Source of the DNA: Fimisoma sp964619315 | GTDB taxonomy: Bacteria > Bacillota > Clostridia > Peptostreptococcales > Anaerovoracaceae | NCBI GenBank assembly: GCA_964619315.1 | Contig: CAZUEH010000021.1 | Location: 1 to 20,513 of the forward strand | Length of the DNA stretch: 20,513 bases | Direction of reading: 5' to 3' | Part shown: in pieces, positions 13,576 to 20,513 of the stretch | How the letters are laid out: each line of letters opens with the position of its first letter | Numbering within the stretch: the first letter of the stretch is position 1 | Notes under the pieces: model-generated | Databases searched by the model: none | What the model was told of the DNA's origin: nothing | Seen by the model: only the letters and a program-made list of their open reading frames with translations | Made by a program: the position numbers and the translations under genes

Positions 13576-14592
13576 CTAAAGAGGAAGGTTCGCATAAACG
13601 TCCATATCAAGGTCACTTCTATGGCCTTCCTTGTATTTGTAATACGCCGCACATCCTATCATTGCTGCATTGTCTGTGCATAGGATAGGTGAGGGTACAT
13701 AAAGTTCTATATTATTGTCTTTGCAACCTTTTTCAAGATTTGCTCTCAATGCTGAATTGGCTGCAACGCCTCCTGCAAGTACCAGTTTATTGTAGCCCAT
13801 CTCCTTGGTTGCCATTACTGATTTTTGTACTACAACATCGATTACCGCCTGCTGAAAGCTTGCTGCAACATCTGCTTTATTGATTTCTTTTCCACCTTGT
13901 TTTGCCGTATTGATATAGTTTAGCACTGCGGTTTTAAGTCCACTGAAGCTAAAATCAAAGCTGTCTTTTTCTAACAAAATTCGTTTGAACTTGATTGCGT
14001 CAGGATCGCCTTCTTTGGCCAGTTTGTCTATTTTAGGACCCCCTGGGTATCCCAAGCCTAAAACTCTTGCGACCTTATCGTAAGCCTCGCCTGCTGCATC
14101 ATCCCTAGTTGCCCCTATTACCTGACAATCCGTATAGCTGGTCATCTTAGCTATGTTAGTATGCCCACCACTGATTATAAGTGCAGTGAAAGGAGGTTCC
14201 AGCTTTTCAAATTCAATAAAGTTTGCAGATATGTGCCCCATTATGTGATGAACTTCAATAATCGGAATACCTGCACCATAGGCAACTGACTTAGCTGTGG
14301 CCACACCAATTAGAAGTGCTCCCACAAGTCCTGGCCCATTAGTAACACCTATAAGGTCTATGTCCTTCAAAGTTACGTCAGCTTCCTTCAATGCGCAATC
14401 CATAACATGGTTTATATTTTCCAAATGATGTCTTGCTGCGATTTCTGGAACTACCCCGCCGTAGTCTTTGAAAATATCTATTTGTGATGATATGACATTT
14501 GACAAAACTTCACGGCCATCGGCTACAATAGCGATTGCTGTTTCGTCACAACTTGATTCAAATGCCATGGTCAAAAACTTTCCGTTTTTCAT
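13576..14592 (-). CDS. tsaD: tRNA t6A synthesis transferase TsaD
   Basis: A 338-residue ASKHA-fold enzyme that transfers the threonylcarbamoyl group to A37 of ANN-decoding tRNAs, together with TsaB and TsaE. The opening strand and FESSCDETAIA, the metal-site helix VHHIMGH (His116 and His120), the NGPGLVGALLIG loop and the ending CTDNAAMIG are family features. It begins one base after the rimI stop, with GGAGAG inside the rimI end as ribosome site. Confidence 0.96.
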   Translation of the reverse strand: MKNGKFLTMAFESSCDETAIAIVADGREVLSNVISSQIDIFKDYGGVVPEIAARHHLENINHVMDCALKEADVTLKDIDLIGVTNGPGLVGALLIGVATAKSVAYGAGIPIIEVHHIMGHISANFIEFEKLEPPFTALIISGGHTNIAKMTSYTDCQVIGATRDDAAGEAYDKVARVLGLGYPGGPKIDKLAKEGDPDAIKFKRILLEKDSFDFSFSGLKTAVLNYINTAKQGGKEINKADVAASFQQAVIDVVVQKSVMATKEMGYNKLVLAGGVAANSALRANLEKGCKDNNIELYVPSPILCTDNAAMIGCAAYYKYKEGHRSDLDMDVYANLPL

Positions 14593-14593
14593 C

Positions 14594-15037
14594 TTATTCT
14601 CTCCACATGATTAGGGCATCCTCCCCATCATCCTCATAGTACCCTTTTCTTTCGCCTACAATCTTAAATTGAAAATTGCTGTAAAGCTCAATTGCTGGAA
14701 AATTGCTTTTTCTCACCTCGAGAGTGTATCTAGTCAATCCGCTGCTTTGGCCGATTTTCAAAATGTTCTCCAAAAGAAGCGTGGCAACGTGCTGTCCTCT
14801 ATATTCGGGTAATACTGCCACGTTGGTTATATGGCCTTCATCTATTATGCCCCATATTCCTGCATAACCGACAACTTTATCGTCTACTTCTGCCACCATG
14901 TATATGGCAAGCTTGTTTTCCGCTATATCGTGATGTATTGATTCATAAGACCATGGCTGGGAAAAGCAGATTTTTTCCAAATCGCTTATTGGCGTTGCGT
15001 CTTTTCCCTCTGCTTGTCTAATGATAAATTGAGACAT
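14594..15037 (-). CDS. rimI: GNAT N-acetyltransferase RimI
   Basis: A 147-residue acetyl-CoA-dependent acetyltransferase, named for acetylating the N-terminus of ribosomal protein S18; its true target in Clostridia is not shown by sequence. The GNAT fold is clear: acceptor-side ISDLEKICFSQPWSYESI (about 18-35), the core strand ITNVAVLPEYRGQHVATLLLE with the acetyl-CoA loop RGQHVA, and LEVRKSNFPAIELYSNFQFKIVGERKGYY. The position between tsaB and tsaD is the standard order in Firmicutes. Confidence 0.93.
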   Translation of the reverse strand: MSQFIIRQAEGKDATPISDLEKICFSQPWSYESIHHDIAENKLAIYMVAEVDDKVVGYAGIWGIIDEGHITNVAVLPEYRGQHVATLLLENILKIGQSSGLTRYTLEVRKSNFPAIELYSNFQFKIVGERKGYYEDDGEDALIMWRE

Positions 15038-15051
15038 AGTTAACCTCTTTT

Positions 15052-15789
15052 TTAAGATTTAGAAGTGATGTTAAGCTCTCCCGCTTCAAGTTTTTGCTGT
15101 GCTTCTGCTTTTCTCATATAGTCTGGCATTAGTTCATTGTATGCTAACACTTGACCTTTTTGAATTTTTTCAAGGGCAGCTAAGCCTACTGATGCTCCGT
15201 CTTGATATCTAGTTTGCTCCTCGCAAAAATAAAAATCTTTTTGGAGTTCATAATTTGCCTCGCCCAAAATATCTATTATTTCTTTTTCATAAGCATCTAT
15301 GCCGTCACCGAAAAATTGAACCTTAAGTCCTTTTGGGAGCACTTCTTTTTTTAACACTTCAAGGACATCAACAAGCATATATGCTCCTCCGTCCATAAAC
15401 CCGTCTACGATGCCATATACTTGGCCTCTACGGGCGTTTATGATTCCACAGGCAACTACCCCTTCTTGGGCTCTCGCCTCTGGCTTAAAGCAAAACGCGT
15501 CTAAGGTTCCTACCCCTACTAAAGGCACTTCCAACACCTGGCCTAACGCTCTCGCTGTAGTAACACCTATTCTAACTCCCGTAAAAGATCCGGGACCTTT
15601 GGAAGCCACTATAAAATCAAGCTCTGATTTATCAACCATAGCCTCTTCCAAAAGTTCCTTGATCAATGGTGTCAAATCACGCAAGTGATTTTTCTGATCT
15701 GTGGAATTCTTTACATTTAATATTTGGTTTTCTTTTAAAAGAGCTACGGAGCAAAGTGGCCCCGTAGTCTCAATCGCTAAAATGTACAT
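15052..15789 (-). CDS. tsaB: tRNA t6A synthesis scaffold TsaB
   Basis: A 245-residue non-catalytic partner of TsaD. The start at 15789 (MYILAIETTGPLCSVALL) is used because TsaB proteins begin at this strand and GAGGAAAG lies at the right distance; a longer open frame is mostly tsaE read in another frame. The segment ASKGPGSFTGVRIGVTTARAL is the family signature. Its start overlaps the tsaE end by 13 bases, so the two are coupled. Confidence 0.95.
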   Translation of the reverse strand: MYILAIETTGPLCSVALLKENQILNVKNSTDQKNHLRDLTPLIKELLEEAMVDKSELDFIVASKGPGSFTGVRIGVTTARALGQVLEVPLVGVGTLDAFCFKPEARAQEGVVACGIINARRGQVYGIVDGFMDGGAYMLVDVLEVLKKEVLPKGLKVQFFGDGIDAYEKEIIDILGEANYELQKDFYFCEEQTRYQDGASVGLAALEKIQKGQVLAYNELMPDYMRKAEAQQKLEAGELNITSKS

Positions 15790-16205
15790 TTGTAAATTCT
15801 TTCCTCTTCTGTTTTGCCGTATTGAATGTATATATACAAAGAATCCTCGGGAAGTACTGTTTCTACCATGTCTGCCCATTCTACCACGCAAAGCCCGTTC
15901 CCGTCAAAATATTCCTCTGCCCCTATATTAAGCAGTTCTTCTGGATCGCCTATTCTGTAGACATCAAAATGATACAAAGGGATTCGCCCACTGTGATACT
16001 CCTTCATTATATTGAAGGTGGGGCTACTTAGCCTCTCGTCAACGCCAAGTCCTTGGGCAATATACTTGGTGAGAGTGGTTTTGCCTGTTCCTAAATCGCC
16101 TACAAGGGCAATAACCTGACCTGCCCTTGCATTGCGACCTAATTCTAAACCAAAAGTCTTTGTATCTTCTTCATTTTTAATTGTCAGAATTCTTTTCGTT
16201 TCCAT
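15777..16205 (-). CDS. tsaE: t6A synthesis ATPase TsaE
   Basis: A 142-residue P-loop ATPase that resets the TsaB-TsaD complex in t6A synthesis. Walker A is GDLGTGKT (36-43); SSPTFNIMKEY and the switch-like segment LYHFDVYRIGDPEEL follow, then VVEWADMVE near residue 110, where the family has a conserved Trp. It starts eight bases after ribU, so it is probably co-transcribed with the riboswitch-controlled transporter gene. Confidence 0.96.
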   Translation of the reverse strand: METKRILTIKNEEDTKTFGLELGRNARAGQVIALVGDLGTGKTTLTKYIAQGLGVDERLSSPTFNIMKEYHSGRIPLYHFDVYRIGDPEELLNIGAEEYFDGNGLCVVEWADMVETVLPEDSLYIYIQYGKTEEERIYKCTF

Positions 16206-16213
16206 ACACTCTT

Positions 16214-16762
16214 CTATTTTTCTTTGTGCAAAAATGGTGAGATTCTCTTGTAGAGTACAAATGTTACTATACTGTTTATGCCTGCCTTAACCATGTTAAA
16301 GAGCAAAATGAATGGCATTAGCTCCATGATTGCCGCAAGAGGCATTCCTGTGAACATTGGCGTAATAACCATGTTGGCAAAGAACATCACTACGGTCATA
16401 GCCAGAGTTCCTGCTATTAATCCGATTACTGCGGCTTTTTTAGTCTTATTTTTTCTATAAATAAGTCCTGCCACCAATACTAATACAGAAGTAGCTATAA
16501 TGTGCATGATGATTCCATACATGCCGCTAGCTGCACTTACGGTTAGTCCTTGAATTATAGATGTAACTATTGTAAGGACGATACCCGCTACAGGTCCAAA
16601 AGCAAATCCTCCTATTAGAATAGGAATATCCGCCGGGTCATACTCCAAGAACGCCACTGCCGGAAAAATCGGGAAGTGGATTATCACAACGAGTACGATA
16701 GAAAGTGCCACAAGCATGGCCATTTTTGCGAGCTTTACGCTCTGTGTTTTTTGATTGTTCAT
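16214..16762 (-). CDS. ribU: ECF transporter S component, riboflavin type
   Basis: A 182-residue membrane protein with about six hydrophobic segments that binds riboflavin outside and hands it over through the shared ECF energy module encoded elsewhere. RibU-like features are LAKMAMLVALSIVLVVI near the start, FLEYDPADIPILIGGFAFGP (about 39-58) and the central QGLTVSAASGMYGIIMH. The substrate call is strengthened by the FMN riboswitch directly upstream. Start supported by AAGGAA eight bases before ATG. Confidence 0.92.
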   Translation of the reverse strand: MNNQKTQSVKLAKMAMLVALSIVLVVIIHFPIFPAVAFLEYDPADIPILIGGFAFGPVAGIVLTIVTSIIQGLTVSAASGMYGIIMHIIATSVLVLVAGLIYRKNKTKKAAVIGLIAGTLAMTVVMFFANMVITPMFTGMPLAAIMELMPFILLFNMVKAGINSIVTFVLYKRISPFLHKEK

Positions 16763-16823
16763 AACAAAATTCCTTTCTTTTTATGAAACTTAGATTAAAA
16801 GGAATCTGTCAGGAAATAAGGAA

Positions 16824-16852
16824 AGCCTTGATACAATTAAAATATCAAGGCT
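16824..16852 (-). terminator. Probable expression-platform terminator of the FMN riboswitch
   Basis: A perfect 10-bp stem (AGCCTTGATA 16824-16833 with TATCAAGGCT 16843-16852) lies between aptamer and ribU. The following minus-strand bases, TTTCCTTATTT, are only partly T-rich. Position suggests FMN-dependent termination, since it ends about 60 bases before the ribU start. Confidence 0.6.
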
Positions 16853-16896
16853 CTACAAATTGCATACCGGTTACTTAAAATAACTGTGCTGTTTGT

Positions 16897-17024
16897 GTTT
16901 CTCCCATCCGGACTATACCGTCGGTTTGGGAATTACACCCAATCAACGCGACAATGAATTCGTTTGAATCATCGCCTCGCTCGCGGACTATCACCGCCGG
17001 TGAGGAATTTCACCTCGCCCTGAA
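16897..17024 (-). promoter_or_regulatory. FMN riboswitch (RFN element)
   Basis: The minus strand shows the RFN blocks in order: AGGGCGAGGTGAAATTCC, ACCGGCGGTGATAGTCCGCG, a variable arm, GGGTGTAATTCCC, AACCGACGGTATAGTCCGGA and TGGGAGAAAC. The closing helix is GTTTC with GAAAC. It senses flavin mononucleotide and should switch off ribU when FMN is high. Confidence 0.97.
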
Positions 17025-17041
17025 ACAGATTGCATATTTAC

Positions 17042-18478
17042 TCAATCATTATAGCCTTCTGATGAGAGTTTGTAAATAGCCTCGGCATAAATTTTTGTCA
17101 TTAACTTAAATTTTTCTAAATCCATGTACTCGTCTTTTTGATGCATAACATCTTCTTGCCCCGGAAATAAAGCTCCATATGCTATCACACCAGGTGTTGC
17201 TCTAGCATAGGTGCCGCCCCCTATTACCAAAGGCTGAGAGTCCGTATCCCCAGTCTCCTTTTGGTAGATTTCCATCATCGTCTTAATCATCGGATTTTGT
17301 GGATCTACATAGATAGGATCTTTGCTGTCTTCCTTAATCAGCCCCATGTTGTACTTAGCCAAGATCGGCATGATAGGCTCAAAGACCTGCTCTTCTGTGC
17401 AAGTAACAGGGTATCTTATGTTAATGGTCAGTTTGCCGGCTTCTTTGCCGATTTCTGCCATTCCAACGTTAAACACCAAGTTCCCTGACGGCTCATCCTT
17501 AAGGTTTATTCCAAGATTCTCTCCGTCAAGACAAAACCCTATATACTGATTATAGAAACTTATAAAGTCATTTTGGTCATCGTTGACAAAATTAAGTCTT
17601 TCTAAAAAGTCTATCATTATGGAAATCGCATTGAGTCCTTTTTCTGGTTTTGCCCCATGGGCTGCAACACCAGTTGATGTTATTTCTAAAGATTTGCCTA
17701 TTCCTTTGAAGTTTAGCTTGTAGCCTGTTTCTTCGCGGTAAGCAACAATTTTATCTTTAACCTCGTCGTATTGTTCAGGATTTTTACTGTTTACTATTAC
17801 CCTACAAGCGTCAGCCACACTGTTTGGTGCTGTGCCGCCTTTGAGGGAGCGAAGTTCTAATCCATCAGATGGGAACTTTCCGAATTTTTTGGCAAAGTCA
17901 AAAATAAGCAGACCTTTCTCTCCGTTTATAAGGGGAAAATCCGCATCTGGCGTAAACCCAAAGTCAGGGCGCTGCTCTTTGGAAAAATAATAGTCCATAC
18001 CTTTCCAATTAGTTTCTTCATCCAACCCCAAAATCAATCTAATGGTATGAAGTGGCTTATATCCCGAATCTTTGAGCGCTTTCATTGCATAAAGACACGA
18101 AATTATAGGGCCTTTGTTATCAGTAGTCCCTCTTCCGTATAGTTTACCATCAACGATTTCTCCACCATAAGGCTCATGACTCCAACCACTTCCTGCTGGT
18201 ACTACATCAAGGTGCCCTATTATGGCCATAATTTTATCGCCTGTTCCTTCAAAGTCTATATGTCCACCATAGTTATCTACGTTTTTGACTTGAAATCCCA
18301 TTTCTTTTGCCATTGCAAGGGTTGCTTCAAGAGCTTCTTGAATCCCCTGCCCGAAAGGAAATACGCTCTTATCCTTGCCAATATAGCTTTCGCCCTCCTC
18401 GCTGTTAATCCGAACAGCTTTTTGGAGAGCGAAAATCATTTCTTCGTTATTTTGTTCAAGGTGTTTCTTGAATTCCAT
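17042..18478 (-). CDS. pepV: Dipeptidase PepV (M20 metallopeptidase)
   Basis: A 478-residue cytosolic zinc dipeptidase, probably for peptide-derived amino acids. The metal ligands are visible: His89 and Asp91 in GHLDVVPAG, Asp120 in GRGTTDNKGP, Glu154/Glu155 in DEETNWKG, an Asp in TPDADFP near 178 and a C-terminal His in EDVMHQKDE. The long lid domain insertion and total length match PepV. Its ATG overlaps the last base of the preceding NifU-type stop (TAATG). Its last codons contain the promoter of the ribU transcript. Confidence 0.93.
   Translation of the reverse strand: MEFKKHLEQNNEEMIFALQKAVRINSEEGESYIGKDKSVFPFGQGIQEALEATLAMAKEMGFQVKNVDNYGGHIDFEGTGDKIMAIIGHLDVVPAGSGWSHEPYGGEIVDGKLYGRGTTDNKGPIISCLYAMKALKDSGYKPLHTIRLILGLDEETNWKGMDYYFSKEQRPDFGFTPDADFPLINGEKGLLIFDFAKKFGKFPSDGLELRSLKGGTAPNSVADACRVIVNSKNPEQYDEVKDKIVAYREETGYKLNFKGIGKSLEITSTGVAAHGAKPEKGLNAISIMIDFLERLNFVNDDQNDFISFYNQYIGFCLDGENLGINLKDEPSGNLVFNVGMAEIGKEAGKLTINIRYPVTCTEEQVFEPIMPILAKYNMGLIKEDSKDPIYVDPQNPMIKTMMEIYQKETGDTDSQPLVIGGGTYARATPGVIAYGALFPGQEDVMHQKDEYMDLEKFKLMTKIYAEAIYKLSSEGYND
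17048..17076 (-). promoter_or_regulatory. Promoter of ribU-tsaEB-rimI-tsaD inside the pepV end
   Basis: TTTACA (17071-17076), 17 bases, TATAAT (17048-17053) on the minus strand. The -10 box encodes the Tyr-Asn of the PepV C-terminus (GYND). The start would fall near 17041, about 17 bases before the first conserved riboswitch base. Confidence 0.75.
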
Positions 18479-18702
18479 TACTGAATGGCCTCAACACCTT
18501 TGATTTCAGGATAGCTTTCTCTGATTATTTTTTCAACTACGTTTTTAAGAGTCATCTGTGCGCCTGGGCATCCTGCACAATGTCCCTTAAGTCTTACTTT
18601 TACGATGTTGTCCGCTGTTAATTCAACAAACTCAATGTCTCCGCCATCTCTCTGCAAAAACCCTCTGATTTGGCCTATAGCATCTTTGATCTTTTGTTCC
18701 AT
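18478..18702 (-). CDS. NifU-type Fe-S scaffold protein (C-terminal domain only)
   Basis: A 74-residue protein matching the NifU C-terminal/Nfu domain, which carries or delivers an Fe-S cluster. The cluster motif is Cys42-x-x-Cys45 in GHCAGCPGAQMTL, preceded by LQRDGGDIEFVEL. The N-terminal IscU-like domain of full NifU is absent, as usual for Nfu proteins. It starts 12 bases after the solute-binding gene and overlaps pepV by one base. Confidence 0.92.
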   Translation of the reverse strand: MEQKIKDAIGQIRGFLQRDGGDIEFVELTADNIVKVRLKGHCAGCPGAQMTLKNVVEKIIRESYPEIKGVEAIQ

Positions 18703-18714
18703 TATGTTTTCTCC

Positions 18715-20019
18715 TTAGTTATTATAAAGTGAGCCTTCTTGAATTTTGCCTTTTAATATATAATTGACGGTTACCTCTTTGGTAGCCTCATTAGTTCCTC
18801 TATAACTTATTACCCCAGAAGCGCCTTCAAAATCATTTAGATTTGCTAAACAATCTCTAATAGCTTTGCCCGTTGGAATACCAGTCTCCTGCGCTTTTTC
18901 CCATTCCTCTTTGGCACCTTTTGTAGCAGCGTCAGTATTCATCAAGTTAGTAACTTCCTCTTCGCTAAGTGCCATAGTTCCATCATAAGCTCTTTGTATA
19001 GCTGTTAGTGCCATCAAGTATGAGTCATATGCAACAGCAGTTGCTGCTGTAGGTTCTGCATCTTCTCCATATTTAGCCTTATATGCTTTAATGAAAGTTT
19101 CCGACATCTTTGTCGAGTGAATTTTGACATTAAAGTCTGATGTATATGCAATGTTAAGTTTTTCGCTAGATTGGACGGACTTCAAGAACTTTGCGTCATC
19201 CCAAATGCTAGTTCCAACATATAAAACATTTGTCAACTTAGCCTCTTCTGCCTGTTTCAAGAAGTCGATTGATATAGAGGGTGAAACATCAAGAAATACT
19301 GTGTTTGCGCCACTCTCTTTGATAGCCTCTAATGTTTCAGTATAGTCTTTCGAATTTGTAGCAAGTCTAAAACTACCTACTACGCTTTCGTTGTTTTCTG
19401 TCGATACTTTGATTCTATCTGTAAATCTTTTGATTGTCGGAGTTGCTGCATCGTCTCCAGAAACTTTAACTGTAGCTACTGTTGGCTGAGCTTGTTTATC
19501 TAGCACAAACTGAGCCAAAGTCTCTCCCTGCATTTCTTCAGAGAAGGTTGCGCAGAAATAGTACGGATTGTTTACAGTTATCAATGGGTTAGTACTGGTT
19601 ATTGCAATGGCAGGAATATTGCTAGCCTTTACTGCATCACCTGCAATCAAAGTAACCGTGTTGCCGTAGCTTCCAAGTATTACGGATGGTTGCTGTGCAA
19701 CGAGCTCATCAATAGCAGTTTGAGCAGAGTCCATGTTTGACTGGTTGTCTGCGTAAACAAGCTCTACCTTTTTGCCCGCCACTTCAGGATGGAGTTCATG
19801 AGCCAGTTCAATTCCGATTCGCTCTTGGTCTCCTTGCTCCTTATATTTGCCTGACAAAGGTTCATATACCCCTATCTTGATTGTTCTCTCTTTTTTTGTT
19901 GTAGTTTCGGCTTTGCTGTCTGAAAAGAATGCATTCTTAAAGTTATTAAAAGTAGTGCATCCCGTAGTCATACAAACTATCAGGCCTAAGCTAATTATTA
20001 TACTTAACTTTTTTTTCAT
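18715..20019 (-). CDS. Solute-binding lipoprotein, branched-chain amino acid type
   Basis: A 434-residue extracytoplasmic receptor of the Leu/Ile/Val-binding (Peripla_BP_6) family. The start at 20019 (MKKKLSIIISLGLIVCMTTGC) has GGAG seven bases upstream and gives a clean signal peptide; the longer frame adds ten polar residues. The lipid anchor would be Cys21, though the -3 residue is Thr in place of the usual Leu. A charged linker (about 25-45) leads into IKIGVYEPLSGKYKEQGDQERIGIELAHE, then VELVYADNQSNMDSAQTAIDELV and the VAYDSYLMALTAIQRA hinge region. No permease or ATPase genes lie beside it. The ligand is not predictable from sequence. Confidence 0.88.
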   Translation of the reverse strand: MKKKLSIIISLGLIVCMTTGCTTFNNFKNAFFSDSKAETTTKKERTIKIGVYEPLSGKYKEQGDQERIGIELAHELHPEVAGKKVELVYADNQSNMDSAQTAIDELVAQQPSVILGSYGNTVTLIAGDAVKASNIPAIAITSTNPLITVNNPYYFCATFSEEMQGETLAQFVLDKQAQPTVATVKVSGDDAATPTIKRFTDRIKVSTENNESVVGSFRLATNSKDYTETLEAIKESGANTVFLDVSPSISIDFLKQAEEAKLTNVLYVGTSIWDDAKFLKSVQSSEKLNIAYTSDFNVKIHSTKMSETFIKAYKAKYGEDAEPTAATAVAYDSYLMALTAIQRAYDGTMALSEEEVTNLMNTDAATKGAKEEWEKAQETGIPTGKAIRDCLANLNDFEGASGVISYRGTNEATKEVTVNYILKGKIQEGSLYNN

Positions 20020-20049
20020 AAATTTCTCCAAACTGTTTTTCTTACTCAT

Positions 20050-20407
20050 CTAAGCAAGTTTTCTTTATTTTGTCATACACTGGCATTTTATTGCCATGTA
20101 CTGATTCTTCTATATTGAATGTCGTGGCTTTCTGTTATTACAGTAAAGTCCACATTATTGTGCCAACTTATATTTTACTTCGTTTCCTTTACATTTTCTG
20201 TGTAGGTTTTGTGTTTTTTGAATAAATTTTTAATTAAATCAATTCTCAACAAATCGCACAAAAAAATTATACCTCAACACCGCCATTGGGTGCAATGGTT
20301 TTTTGGATAGTCTTTAGAATATATCTTACTATTTATTGCTTAAAATTGCAAATTGTGTTAATATATATGTAATAAGATTTATCGAAAGGAATAGGAGGTA
20401 TTCACTT
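20050..20407. other. Intergenic region between divergent genes
   Basis: No gene is seen. It holds the inverted repeat TGGCA-N6-TGCCA (about 20091-20106) ahead of the lipoprotein gene, a plus-strand terminator at 20283-20304, and two overlapping promoter candidates for the plus-strand gene: TTGCTT-17-TAATAT (20336-20364) and TTGCAA-17-TAATAA (20347-20375). The rest is AT-rich and featureless. Confidence 0.5.
20283..20304 (+). terminator. Plus-strand terminator without an assigned gene
   Basis: CCATTG (20283-20288), loop GGTG, CAATGG (20293-20298) and then six T. No plus-strand gene ends upstream of it within the region. Confidence 0.6.
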
Positions 20408-20513
20408 ATGAAATGGGTTTGTACAATATGTGGTCACGTTCACGAAGGAGCTGAGGCACCTGCTGAATGTCCAGTTTGCCATGTTGGCGCAGAAAAGTTT
20501 ATGAAACAAGAAG
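20408..20513 (+). CDS. Protein with N-terminal rubredoxin-like domain (partial)
   Basis: The first 35 codons are visible before the window ends. AGGAGG (20393-20398) lies nine bases before the ATG. MKWVCTICGHVHEGAEAPAE and the following CPVC give a compact one-iron site: Cys5-x2-Cys8 and Cys21-x2-Cys24, with the short spacing of rubrerythrin-type domains and not that of free rubredoxins. An N-terminal position suggests a reverse rubrerythrin or a rubredoxin-fused oxidoreductase, both linked to peroxide or oxygen defence in anaerobes. The rest of the protein is needed to decide. Confidence 0.8.
   Translation, partial: MKWVCTICGHVHEGAEAPAECPVCHVGAEKFMKQE

Noticed and set aside
15790..15891. 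N-terminal extension of TsaB
   Set aside because: These codons overlap tsaE in another frame, are Arg-rich and unlike TsaB; the start at 15789 has a ribosome site.
20351..20376. Rex operator ahead of the rubredoxin-domain gene
   Set aside because: TTGTGTTAAT followed by ATGTAATAAG is only loosely symmetric and does not fit TTGTTAA-N4-TTAACAA.

Overview
The window comes from a low-GC, strictly anaerobic Firmicute of the class Clostridia. The evidence is strong AGGAGG ribosome sites, a CIRCE-controlled groESL operon, Rex, a clostridial 2[4Fe-4S] ferredoxin, an N-terminal rubredoxin-type domain, a RibU-type ECF subunit and a PepV dipeptidase. The IMP dehydrogenase is of the unusual Tritrichomonas foetus type and the GMP synthase has no glutaminase domain, which fits a divergent clostridial lineage. 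The species cannot be named from this stretch.

Positions 1 to about 3185 are the right end of an integrated mobile element. On the minus strand it carries an excisionase-like HTH gene (broken by a 10-N assembly gap), a tyrosine integrase, a MobC-like ribbon-helix-helix protein and a RepA-like ATPase that runs off the left edge. A divergent XRE-type regulator faces the element end. The end abuts the last codons of guaA, a known island target. A 12-mer occurs twice between the divergent genes and once, inverted, near the element end.

Positions 3164 to 8305 hold guaB-guaA (purine synthesis) and groES-groEL, all on the minus strand. Between them lie about 650 non-coding bases with the most unusual signal of the window: four tandem units of about 37 bases, each able to fold as an H-type pseudoknot. 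They sit between a candidate minus-strand promoter and a strong terminator, so they may form a small RNA of about 190 nt. A second, decayed 37-bp tandem array and a hairpin with a T-tract in the guaB leader lie next to them.

Positions 8373 to 11600 hold an OGG-type DNA glycosylase, a P-loop protein with an Asp23-like C-terminus, a divergent ferredoxin gene (plus strand), rex and acpP.

Positions 11632 to 20019 look like one long minus-strand gene series: solute-binding lipoprotein, NifU-type Fe-S protein, pepV, ribU, tsaE, tsaB, rimI, tsaD and an ABC-F ATPase. A good promoter is embedded in the last codons of pepV and starts the transcript just before an FMN riboswitch. Flavin status could therefore influence not only riboflavin uptake but also the downstream t6A-tRNA modification genes. 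The window closes with the start of a plus-strand gene for a rubredoxin-like domain protein.
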